Source of the DNA: Phycisphaerae bacterium
GTDB lineage: Bacteria > Planctomycetota > Phycisphaerae > Phycisphaerales > SM1A02
Reading direction: 5' to 3'
Assembly (NCBI GenBank): GCA_018701395.1
Contig: JABIWU010000095.1
Span: 1 to 56,652, forward strand
Length of the DNA: 56,652 nucleotides
Under the pieces are notes generated by a model that was not told the origin of the DNA, did no database searches, and worked only from the letters and a program-made list of their open reading frames with translations. Positions 25,688 to 34,763 of this stretch are shown piece by piece. Within the stretch, counting starts at the first letter, position 1, and every line of letters starts with the position of its first letter. Made by a program: the position numbers and the translations under genes.

Positions 25688-26890
25688 TTATCGTTTTGCC
25701 ATGTTTCGCAGTGCATATAACAACAAGCAATTTAAGACGATAAAAGAAACTCCCGCAATTGGAAACATGCGAGAAAGCATTAGATCCGCTGGTAAGGTAA
25801 TTGTGTAAATAAGCAAGCCGCCACCTAATACGCCAATTGTGTACCCCGCCTGACCGGCAGTTTGCAAGGAACTAAAAACCAAGTTGGATGCATCTTGGCG
25901 AACAGAAACTGAAAACGCAGAGGGCATGAGGCCCGAGGCGCCAACGCCGTACATTAATAAACTTGGTAACAGAATTATTTCGGGGGGTAGCCATGCCATT
26001 AACCCCAGCCCAGCAAGCGAAACTCCGCACATAATGGAGGACACAAGCCGTACCCTGCCACCGCCATATCTGTCTGCAAGTATGCCGACAGGTGCTGAAA
26101 ATGCCGCTAACGACAAAAACATACCCACCAACGCAACCGCAAGGGTTACTTTTGGAATATTAAAGCCAGAAGCCAACAAAATCGGCAAAGAAGTAGATAC
26201 AAGCGCTGCTAATCCACGATCCAGAGCATAAAAGCCAGCGCCGACCCATTCGCGAGGAATAAGCGGGCAATGACGCGCTACCGGAAAAGGAGAGGGTGGA
26301 GTTGTGTCAACAACTTGGCGAACGTTCACTGCAATGAGCGTAAGTACAACCATAATACCCGCCCCAGCCCACAGAACTGCCTCCGCAGATTCTTTACCAA
26401 TTGCACCACCTGTTCCAACGCCTATAGCGAGCGAAACCATCATTGCGGTAAAACCGCCACCTATCCTGCCCGCATATCTATCTTGATTGCCCGCACCGGC
26501 AATTAGTCGAAACGGGATTGATAGAAGCAGTATGTCGGCACCCCCTTCAAGGCATCTAATTGCCAAAAACAGCCCCCATGAGTCCGCAACAGCCATACTA
26601 GCCATAAGAATCGCAGAAATAATTGCAGCAGAAATGAAAAGTGTCGACGAAGAAAACCGCCTTTTAAGGAGAGCTAACACGCCAATTGCAAGCAAAGCGC
26701 CAAGAAGGTTAACAGCCATGAAATAATGCGCGACGCCCTCAGAAACGCCAAATCTGTCAACGGTTAAATCGTGTAACACAGGCACAACCATTGCATCTGG
26801 GATTGCAGCAAGCCCCAACAGCAAACACCCGACAACTAGCGGGTGTTTGCTTCGATTGTGCTTCGTTTGTACGTTAATTGTCGCGAACAT
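25688..26890 (-). CDS. Major facilitator superfamily transporter
   Basis: This 400-aa protein has about twelve hydrophobic segments. The loop motifs LADRYGGGRVRLVS (MFS loop 8-9 type) and LLKRRFSSSTLFI, and the internal symmetry, fit MFS efflux or uptake carriers. The substrate cannot be inferred. It starts 3 nt after the stop of the M3-FKBP fusion gene and is followed 12 nt later by the anchored protein, so the three form an operon. Confidence 0.82.
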   Translation of the reverse strand: MFATINVQTKHNRSKHPLVVGCLLLGLAAIPDAMVVPVLHDLTVDRFGVSEGVAHYFMAVNLLGALLAIGVLALLKRRFSSSTLFISAAIISAILMASMAVADSWGLFLAIRCLEGGADILLLSIPFRLIAGAGNQDRYAGRIGGGFTAMMVSLAIGVGTGGAIGKESAEAVLWAGAGIMVVLTLIAVNVRQVVDTTPPSPFPVARHCPLIPREWVGAGFYALDRGLAALVSTSLPILLASGFNIPKVTLAVALVGMFLSLAAFSAPVGILADRYGGGRVRLVSSIMCGVSLAGLGLMAWLPPEIILLPSLLMYGVGASGLMPSAFSVSVRQDASNLVFSSLQTAGQAGYTIGVLGGGLLIYTITLPADLMLSRMFPIAGVSFIVLNCLLLYALRNMAKR

Positions 26891-26893
26891 GCA

Positions 26894-29689
26894 TCATTTT
26901 GTGGAGATAAGTTCAACATCGAAAATGAGGGTAGCACCACCTGGGATAACACCGCCAGCGCCTGCTGCGCCATAACCAAGGTCTGCTGGAATGATAAGTT
27001 TGCGCTTTCCTCCTACTTTCATCGAGCCAACTCCTTCTGTCCACCCAGCGATAACGCCGTTTAAAGGAAATTCGATTGTTTCTTCGCGGTCAACGCTGGA
27101 ATCGAATTTTGTTCCATCTGTCAACCAACCTGTGTAGTGCACTTCAACCGTACTCGATGCACTTTCTGGCATTGCGCCATTGCCTTCTACAATGTCGTAC
27201 CACTGTAATCCACTATCGCTTGTTGAAATTTCGCCTGTTACTGTATCGCCTGGTAATTGTTCCATTGGGGGTACCTTTGCATAGTCAATGATGTCGAGTA
27301 ATTCGACATCGAAAATAAGAATTGAGTCCGCGGGAATACTTGGTCTTCCTCGCGAACCATACGCTAAATTTGCTGGAATTCTGAATTTGCATTTTTCGCC
27401 GACCTTCATATTGGCTACGCCTTCAGTCCAACCGCGAATAACTCTATTTAATGGGAATGAAGAAGGCTGACCGCGATCAACGCTTGAATCGAATTTCGTG
27501 CCATCTTCAAGCCAGCCGGTGTAATGTACTTTGACCATGCTAGTCGGGGTTGGAGAGTCGCCACCAACATCTCCCTCGTTAATTACCCACCATTCCAAAC
27601 CACTATCAGATTGTTCTGGGTTTCCCTCAACTTCATCGCCGGGCAAAGATGTAGAGCTACCATCAACTTCTAATCCAAGTGATTCTAAAAATGCATCCAT
27701 AGATGGTTCTCTGCCAAGATAATCGCGGACTAAATCAAGACTATCCTGGGTGCCACCTTTTGATAAAATTTTATCTCGATAGTAAGCGCCCGCATCTGGA
27801 TTGAGCATGCCGAGTTCTTGGAAACGCTGGAACATATCCTGAGCATAGACAAGCGACCATAAATATCCGTAATATCCGGCTTGATACCCAGTCAAATGCC
27901 CGAAGCTGCTTTGAAAATGCGTCCCAGGAGTATGCGGGTACATGCGTGTCATATCGTGCACGTCATACGCAACCTGTGTTGTATCGACAACGCCATCTTG
28001 GTCTGTGTGATACGCCTGATCGACCATGCCCAAGAAAATTTGGCCTTCGGTTTTTATGCCGCTTTGTAAATTCTTAGCCGCAATCATGCCATTGATAAGT
28101 TCATCTGGCATTGGTTCATTTGTTTCGTAATGACGGGCAAAAAGTTTTAATGTGTCTGGTGTCCAGACCCACTCTTCGAACATTTGCGACGGTGCTTCAA
28201 CAAAGTCGCGCTCAACACTTGTACCTGCAAAACCAGCAATTTCTGCTTCACTCAAAATAGTGTGTAAACAATGTCCAAACTCGTGGAAAAATGTTTCCGC
28301 TTCGCCGTGCGTCATAAGCGATGGCTTGTCAGCAGTTGGTTTTGTAAAGTTGCAAACAAGCGCTGCTACTGGAAGTTGGACAGTTCCGTCTTCCCAAACC
28401 TTATGTTGCACTAATCCCCACTGCGCCGCGTGCGAGTATTTATTGTCTCTTGGGTGCAAGTCAATATAGAACTCGCCAAGTTGTTTGCCTGAGTTTGTGT
28501 CCCAAACCTCAAACAAACGAACATCATCGTGCCAAAGTGGGGTTCCCCTTTCTTCTGCAATCATCGTAACTTCGCGATACTCAATACCGTACAACAACTG
28601 TGTTATTTCAAACAAGCCGTCCATAACATTTTGTAGTGGTAAGTACTCTTGCACCTTTTGTGAATCAACTGCGTACTTTTCGTTCTTAATTTTTTCATAG
28701 TAATAACTAAAGTCATAAGGGAAAAATTCTGCAGTCGGGTCATTCAAATCTTTGCGTTTAGCTTCTACTAATTCCGCCCAATCTTTTTCTGCCTTTTTAC
28801 GAACAACTGGGCGTAATTTGTTGTAAAAATCTGCAACCGTTGCTGCATTTTTGGACATTTTTAATTCTGTTTCATAGTCTGCCGATGTTGCATACCCAAG
28901 AAGGTCTGATGCTTCGTCGCGCAGTTTTATGATGCGCTCGAGCAGTACTACGTTTTCTTGTCCAGCCCGTTTTGAATAGGCAAACCGAACTTTTCTGCGA
29001 GTTTCTGAAACGGAACAGTAATCAAGGACAGGACCGAAGGTTGGATAATCCAGTGTGACTTGATAGTTACCATCTACTACATCTAATCCGTCGATTATAT
29101 CTTGCGGAACGCCAGTAAGTTCGCCAACCGGAATCGGTACAACCGTTTTGTCTTCTCGTATATTTGTGTCAAACTCAATCGTTAACGTACCGAGTTCTTT
29201 TTGAATTGTTTTTAACTTTTCACGGTCTTCTGAAGAGAGCGACATTCCACTTCGGCGATAGTCGCGCATGGTATGTTCAAGCATACGTGCTTGCTCGCCG
29301 GTTAATTCTGGGTTTGTATCCGCGTATGCTTTAACCGCGTTAAATAATTCAACATTTGTTCCAAAGTCGATAGACCAGTCAGACCAAAGTTGTTCTGCGC
29401 CTTGTGCTGCTTCACGAATGTTTGCATCGGAATGCACGTATGCCATAAACGCCATCATGTTTGCGGCGCCATCGAGGCGAACCATCATGTCGTCCAGTGC
29501 GCCGATAGTGTTGTTAAACGTTCGCTGTCCCTTTGGAACTGCAATGATTTCTGCAATTTCAACATCGGCATTTGCAAATGCTAATTCAACTCGTGCTGTA
29601 AGTTCTGTGGGCGTTTCTGGAATGGTGCGATCAGCAAACAGGGTTGCTGTTGTTACCAAAACTGTACTTAAAATTATTTGCCTGAACAT
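26894..29689 (-). CDS. M3 metallopeptidase fused to two FKBP-type prolyl isomerase domains
   Basis: This 931-aa protein begins with a signal peptide (about residues 1-20), so it is probably exported. Residues ~25-690 form an M3 oligopeptidase of the oligopeptidase A/Dcp type, with the zinc motif [10 protein letters not shown] (H469, E470, H473). Two FKBP domains follow. The first is at about 715-805 ([37 protein letters not shown]) and the second at about 843-931 ([28 protein letters not shown]). Isomerisation of X-Pro bonds near a peptidase could help it cut Pro-rich peptides. GGAG lies 7 nt before the ATG at 29689; a TTG at 29692 is the alternative. MFS and anchored-protein genes follow closely. 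Confidence 0.9.
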   Translation of the reverse strand: MFRQIILSTVLVTTATLFADRTIPETPTELTARVELAFANADVEIAEIIAVPKGQRTFNNTIGALDDMMVRLDGAANMMAFMAYVHSDANIREAAQGAEQLWSDWSIDFGTNVELFNAVKAYADTNPELTGEQARMLEHTMRDYRRSGMSLSSEDREKLKTIQKELGTLTIEFDTNIREDKTVVPIPVGELTGVPQDIIDGLDVVDGNYQVTLDYPTFGPVLDYCSVSETRRKVRFAYSKRAGQENVVLLERIIKLRDEASDLLGYATSADYETELKMSKNAATVADFYNKLRPVVRKKAEKDWAELVEAKRKDLNDPTAEFFPYDFSYYYEKIKNEKYAVDSQKVQEYLPLQNVMDGLFEITQLLYGIEYREVTMIAEERGTPLWHDDVRLFEVWDTNSGKQLGEFYIDLHPRDNKYSHAAQWGLVQHKVWEDGTVQLPVAALVCNFTKPTADKPSLMTHGEAETFFHEFGHCLHTILSEAEIAGFAGTSVERDFVEAPSQMFEEWVWTPDTLKLFARHYETNEPMPDELINGMIAAKNLQSGIKTEGQIFLGMVDQAYHTDQDGVVDTTQVAYDVHDMTRMYPHTPGTHFQSSFGHLTGYQAGYYGYLWSLVYAQDMFQRFQELGMLNPDAGAYYRDKILSKGGTQDSLDLVRDYLGREPSMDAFLESLGLEVDGSSTSLPGDEVEGNPEQSDSGLEWWVINEGDVGGDSPTPTSMVKVHYTGWLEDGTKFDSSVDRGQPSSFPLNRVIRGWTEGVANMKVGEKCKFRIPANLAYGSRGRPSIPADSILIFDVELLDIIDYAKVPPMEQLPGDTVTGEISTSDSGLQWYDIVEGNGAMPESASSTVEVHYTGWLTDGTKFDSSVDREETIEFPLNGVIAGWTEGVGSMKVGGKRKLIIPADLGYGAAGAGGVIPGGATLIFDVELISTK

Positions 29690-29731
29690 CAATAAACTCC
29701 TTTATTTGAGCCACGTAGTGTATAACGAAAT

Positions 29732-29757
29732 AGGGCCCACACCATTGTGTGGGCCCT
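29732..29757. terminator. Hairpin terminator downstream of atpD
   Basis: AGGGCCCACAC, a 4-nt loop, then the perfect complement GTGTGGGCCCT: an 11-bp GC-rich stem, U-rich on the minus strand only weakly. It lies 22 nt beyond the atpD stop. Confidence 0.75.
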
Positions 29758-29778
29758 GTGTTTTGTAGTGTTTTTAGT

Positions 29779-31239
<1,461 letters not shown>

Positions 31240-31388
31240 TTAGAGATCAAAAACAGTGTAAAAGCCCATTAATACGTGGACTACAGAACGCCACAGGATA
31301 CCTAAATATCACCCATTTGCCAAGCCCTCAAAGGCTCACCAACCTCACATATTCTCGATTACTTGGGGTCTAGCTCTAATGCAGCGAG

Positions 31389-31394
31389 TATAAT
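31389..31394 (+). promoter_or_regulatory. Candidate -10 element of the fabZ-ACP unit
   Basis: Perfect TATAAT with 9 nt to the fabZ ATG at 31404. TTGGGG lies 20 nt further upstream (31363-31368). The predicted leader is about 3 nt. Confidence 0.5.
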
Positions 31395-31403
31395 TCTCAA
31401 ACT

Positions 31404-31799
31404 ATGAAGTTTGACCTTGTAGACCAAATTCTCGAACAAAGCGAGAAGCATATTGTGACCATAAAGCAAGTAACGCAAGCAGAAGAATACCTTGGAGACC
31501 ATTTTCCAAGTTTTCCAATTCTGCCAGGCGTATTAATGCTTGAATCTATGGTGCAAGCTGCATCGCGATTATGCTCCAAAGGCGATGATCGGCTTGTGCT
31601 AGGCGAAGTAAAAGCCGTCAAATACGGCGCCATGGTCAAGCCGGGCGACCGACTAAAAATCGAGGTTTCCATCATTAAAGAAAATCCAGAGGGTTCTTTT
31701 GCTTGTAAGGGGACCGGAACAGTTCTTAAAAATGACACCGAAAAAACACAGACAGCAGTGACCGGACGGTTTACCATACGCCCCGTTCGCATGTCTTAA
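31404..31799 (+). CDS. FabZ-like 3-hydroxyacyl-ACP dehydratase
   Basis: This 131-aa hotdog-fold protein removes water from 3-hydroxyacyl chains carried on ACP. The signature GDHFPSFPILPGVLMLESM carries the catalytic His (H33) and Glu (E47). It begins a unit with an ACP, a second hotdog protein and a CxxC protein, all on the plus strand. There is no Shine-Dalgarno, but a perfect TATAAT lies 9 nt upstream. The genome must also have fatty acid synthesis genes elsewhere, so whether this is the general fabZ or a dedicated one is open. Confidence 0.85.
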   Translation: MKFDLVDQILEQSEKHIVTIKQVTQAEEYLGDHFPSFPILPGVLMLESMVQAASRLCSKGDDRLVLGEVKAVKYGAMVKPGDRLKIEVSIIKENPEGSFACKGTGTVLKNDTEKTQTAVTGRFTIRPVRMS

Positions 31800-31821
31800 T
31801 ATTTACTAACAGGAGAAGGTC

Positions 31822-32208
31822 ATGAGCCACGATGAAATCTTTCAAAAAATTCAAGAAGTACTAGATGATGCTCTTGGAGTAGATGAGGATGAAGTAACGC
31901 CAGATGCCAGTTTGACTGCTGACCTTGGCGCAGAATCCATCGATTTCCTTGATATTGTCTTTCGAATTGAAAAAACATTCGACTTCAAAATTTCGCAAGG
32001 TGAATTATTTCCTGAAAATCTCACCGAAAATCCAGACTGGGTCACTGATGGCAATTTGACAGATGCAGGTCTTACAATGCTCAAAGAGCGTATGACGCAT
32101 GTAGATTTTACAGCAATAGAAAATGGCAACAGAAATGTTTCCAAAATTGGCGATTTAATCACCGTTAATTCACTCGTGAATTTCGTTGAAATTAAACTCG
32201 GTGGCTAA
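31822..32208 (+). CDS. Acyl carrier protein with internal extension
   Basis: The phosphopantetheine serine is S39 in ADLGAESIDFLDIV. Ordinary ACPs have about 80 residues; this one has 128 because about 45 residues (ELFPENLTENPDWVTDGNLT and following) lie between the central helices and the last helix (ITVNSLVNFVE). This long type is known from some planctomycete and deltaproteobacterial clusters (from memory). AGGAG at 31811-31815 gives a good ribosome-binding site. It lies 22 nt after fabZ. Confidence 0.85.
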   Translation: MSHDEIFQKIQEVLDDALGVDEDEVTPDASLTADLGAESIDFLDIVFRIEKTFDFKISQGELFPENLTENPDWVTDGNLTDAGLTMLKERMTHVDFTAIENGNRNVSKIGDLITVNSLVNFVEIKLGG

Positions 32209-32213
32209 ATGTG

Positions 32214-32714
32214 ATGCGTTGGCTTTGGATTGATTGCATAACTGAGCACGAAGCCAACAAACGGCTAGTTGCGATTAAAAATGTCTCGCTTGCGGAAGAC
32301 TACCTGCACGATCACATGGTGCATGGCAAAACGATAATGCCATTCTCACTCATGATTGAGGGAATGGCACAAACCGCAGGCATCCTTGTTGGAACCACTT
32401 CGCGATTTAAAGAAAAAGTAATCCTTGCCAAAATTTCAAAAGCATCGCTAAGTTGCGATGTTACGGCGGGGGATACCATCAGATACGACGCTGCCATTGA
32501 AAATATTGATGCTGCAGGAGCTTCAACATCGGGCACAATCGACCGAAGAGTTGCCGGCGGAGAAGCGTGGGAGCGAATCGGGCGGGTTGAGCTGCTTTTT
32601 AGCCATATAGATAAAAACATGGCTGGAACTGAGTTTCCAGAGCATAACTTTGTATTTTCAGACAATTTCAAAATGATTTTAGAAACCGCGGGTCTTGCTG
32701 ACCTCGCAGATTAA
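32214..32714 (+). CDS. FabZ/FabA-like hotdog protein
   Basis: This 166-aa protein is a second dehydratase-like hotdog protein. The signature region YLHDHMVHGKTIMPFSLMIE retains His (H34) and Glu (E49), but the usual PG after the His motif is changed to PF. It may act on chains held by the neighbouring ACP, with different selectivity from the first FabZ. A GTG at 32211 precedes the ATG at 32214; GGTGG upstream supports the latter. It follows the ACP by 5 nt. Confidence 0.75.
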   Translation: MRWLWIDCITEHEANKRLVAIKNVSLAEDYLHDHMVHGKTIMPFSLMIEGMAQTAGILVGTTSRFKEKVILAKISKASLSCDVTAGDTIRYDAAIENIDAAGASTSGTIDRRVAGGEAWERIGRVELLFSHIDKNMAGTEFPEHNFVFSDNFKMILETAGLADLAD

Positions 32715-32748
32715 CCGGCAACAAGTAATTCGAAGAAGGAGAATACAA

Positions 32749-33279
32749 ATGCCACGACTGACAACCATTGACCCAACAACCGACACTGGCCCGGGTGCTG
32801 ATTTGCTGAACGGACCATTAAAGGAAAAGCAAAAAAATATTTTTAAAGGACTTGCAGCGCACGCTCCCGTATTAGAGGCTTTCATGGGTTGGTCCCAAGG
32901 CTCAAAGGCTGGGGCACTCACCGCAGCTGAAGGCGAGGTTGTTCAATTACTCGCAGCGGAAAAGATGCATTGCGATTACTGCCTTGCAGCGCACACGATG
33001 ATTGCACAAGGCGCGGGAATAAGCGAAGAGGATTGCATACAAATCCGCAAACGCCACAGCGACAATCCAAAGACGCAAGCTCTGATCAACTTCACCGCAG
33101 AAACCCTTGATACCTACGGCAGTGTGAGCGATGAAACGCTCGCTGCGTTTATGGATGCTGGATTCAACACCGAAGCTGCAATTGAAGTCGTTGCTGGTAT
33201 TTCAGTCCTAACATTCACGAGTTTATATAACCACGTTAACAATACCGTTGTTGATTTTCCAGAAGTAGCAGCAGTGTAA
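32749..33279 (+). CDS. Carboxymuconolactone decarboxylase/AhpD-like CxxC protein
   Basis: This 176-aa helical protein has the AhpD-type site HCDYCLAAHT, with C75, C78 and H82. Related proteins reduce peroxides via the cysteine pair or act as decarboxylases; the CxxC and upstream Glu favour the redox type. AAGGAG lies 7 nt before the ATG at 32749 and rules out the longer frame from 32695. It is the last gene before a strong terminator and follows the hotdog gene by 34 nt. Confidence 0.85.
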   Translation: MPRLTTIDPTTDTGPGADLLNGPLKEKQKNIFKGLAAHAPVLEAFMGWSQGSKAGALTAAEGEVVQLLAAEKMHCDYCLAAHTMIAQGAGISEEDCIQIRKRHSDNPKTQALINFTAETLDTYGSVSDETLAAFMDAGFNTEAAIEVVAGISVLTFTSLYNHVNNTVVDFPEVAAV

Positions 33280-33309
33280 TAAACCCAAAAAGTGATCTTC
33301 TAAAAAACA

Positions 33310-33343
33310 GACCCCCGCCAACAAAAGGCGGGGGTCTTTTTTT
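33310..33343 (+). terminator. Rho-independent terminator of the fabZ-ACP unit
   Basis: GACCCCCGCC, a 7-nt loop AACAAAA, then GGCGGGGGTC and a run of seven T: a 10-bp GC-rich stem with a classic U-tract, 31 nt after the CxxC gene. Confidence 0.93.
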
Positions 33344-33418
33344 GGTCGATTGGAGGATCGACCGATGGGAGAAGTTTGGCCTACAGCGTGTTGTGGGCCA
33401 TTACAATGGAGGAGATAG
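33344..33418 (+). other. Hairpin with SD in the loop and a possible 17-aa ORF
   Basis: GGTCGAT and ATCGACC (33344-33350, 33357-33363) form a 7-bp stem whose loop is TGGAGG, a Shine-Dalgarno sequence. Eight nt later ATG at 33365 opens a frame MGEVWPTACCGPLQWRR ending in TAG at 33416-33418. No known family is recognised and the hairpin follows a terminator, so it may be unrelated to coding. The rest of 33280-33534 holds the terminator and the coaD promoter region. Confidence 0.3.
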
Positions 33419-33519
33419 AGAAGAATAAAACCACCACTACTTTCGAATATAAATATCCGCTAAGCAAATGCCTGCGCCATTTTTCGAGTCCAATTGTGAC
33501 GATTATTCCTATTTCAACG

Positions 33520-33525
33520 TATAAT
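33520..33525 (+). promoter_or_regulatory. Candidate -10 element of coaD
   Basis: Perfect TATAAT with 9 nt to the coaD ATG at 33535. TTGTGA lies 20 nt further upstream (33494-33499), the same layout as fabZ and pyrB. Confidence 0.5.
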
Positions 33526-33534
33526 TGCGTACGC

Positions 33535-34092
33535 ATGAAAGAACATATCGCCATCTATGCTGGTTCATTTGATCCAATCACAAGTGGTCATCTTGATGTC
33601 GTTGCACGAGCCAGGGGCATGTTTGATCGCATAATCGTTGGCATTGGGCACAACCCAGATAAGGTCTCTCTCTTTCCCTTTGATGAACGCGTTGAGATTG
33701 CTACGGCGCTTATCGATGAGCTCGTCGCTAAAAATACGAACCTAGCCCCAGTGAGCGTCGAGCAATATGGTGGACTCACTGTCGATTTTGCTAAAAATTC
33801 TGGCGGATCGGCGCTCCTTCGAGGGATTCGTAATGTCACCGATCTCGCAGTCGAAACGCAACTTGCAATAACAAATCGACAGGTTGCGGATATGGAAACA
33901 GTGTTCATCGTGACGGGCGAAGCGTACGCATTTACATCATCGAGTTTGATTCGGCAAATTGCCGCCCTTGGCGGAAATGTTGAACGCCTTGACAGCATCA
34001 TCCCGCAGCTTGTTATTTCTCGAATAAAAAAATTACAAGAAGATCCAACTAGTTCGCTGCACTCGCTCGGGCGAGATGCACACATGGAGTAA
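33535..34092 (+). CDS. coaD: Phosphopantetheine adenylyltransferase
   Basis: CoaD transfers AMP from ATP to 4'-phosphopantetheine, the penultimate step of coenzyme A synthesis. The nucleotidyltransferase motif AGSFDPITSGHLD (H19) and the C-terminal FTSSSLIRQIA are characteristic. The ATG at 33535 gives 185 aa, slightly longer than the common 160. The open frame extends upstream to 33376 but lacks a Shine-Dalgarno and any PPAT-like sequence. A perfect TATAAT 9 nt upstream argues for a leaderless start here. It heads an apparent operon with the MBL-like gene, the large secreted protein and gpmI. Confidence 0.93.
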   Translation: MKEHIAIYAGSFDPITSGHLDVVARARGMFDRIIVGIGHNPDKVSLFPFDERVEIATALIDELVAKNTNLAPVSVEQYGGLTVDFAKNSGGSALLRGIRNVTDLAVETQLAITNRQVADMETVFIVTGEAYAFTSSSLIRQIAALGGNVERLDSIIPQLVISRIKKLQEDPTSSLHSLGRDAHME

Positions 34093-34094
34093 AC

Positions 34095-34763
34095 ATGGAT
34101 TGGCGAATTGTCTCCATCGGAACACTGGCATCCAACCCTCTTTGGAATGAAAGTGGAACACCAAGAACTGGTCACGCAACAACAACCATTGTCAAAAGTG
34201 GCGATGCGTTCATGCTTATCGACCCATCACTGCCCGCACAAATGCTACATGCCAAATTGTCCGAGCGATGGGGAATTGGTTTAGATTCTATTACACATGT
34301 TTTTTTAACAAGTTTTGATCCAGACCGAAGAAGAACACTAAATGAATTAGGGCATGCAACTTGGTTTATGCACGAACCTGAAATTGATTCCGCTTTACAC
34401 GCAATTAGTGACGAGTTATACCGCGCAGAAGGTGATACATCTTTATCAGCACTATTAGAACAACACAGAGATTTGCTGTCAACATTTGACGTTCCAGACG
34501 ACAATGTAATTCCAGGAGTTGATTTATTCCCCTTGCCTGGCTACACGCCTGGCAGTTGTGGGTTGTTGTTGCCAACACCAAAACGAACCGTTTTAATTTG
34601 TGGTGATACCGTTGCAACAAGCGAACATTTAGTACAAGCAAGTGTTCTGTCAAACTGCGCCAATATCGAAATGGCACAAGAGTCTTTTAAAGAATGTGTT
34701 GAAATTGCAGACGTACTTGTTCCGGGAAGAGATAACGTGGTACTCAATCCACTGCGATCCTAA
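34095..34763 (+). CDS. Metallo-beta-lactamase-fold protein with degenerate metal site
   Basis: This 222-aa protein shows the MBL fold (LIDPSLPAQML, LPGYTPGSCGLLLP, VLICGDTV). However, the HxHxDH motif that binds zinc is missing: THVFLTSFDPDRRR (SFDPDRR at 73-79) has no His-x-His, and the later His of the GHTPG motif is Tyr in GYTPG. The Asp of ICGD remains. It may thus have lost hydrolase activity or use another metal arrangement. It starts 2 nt after coaD and overlaps the next gene by 1 nt (TAATG). Confidence 0.78.
   Translation: MDWRIVSIGTLASNPLWNESGTPRTGHATTTIVKSGDAFMLIDPSLPAQMLHAKLSERWGIGLDSITHVFLTSFDPDRRRTLNELGHATWFMHEPEIDSALHAISDELYRAEGDTSLSALLEQHRDLLSTFDVPDDNVIPGVDLFPLPGYTPGSCGLLLPTPKRTVLICGDTVATSEHLVQASVLSNCANIEMAQESFKECVEIADVLVPGRDNVVLNPLRS

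Noticed and set aside
33376-33534. N-terminal extension of coaD
   Set aside because: No Shine-Dalgarno, no similarity to PPAT, and a perfect TATAAT promoter element lies inside it just before the ATG at 33535.
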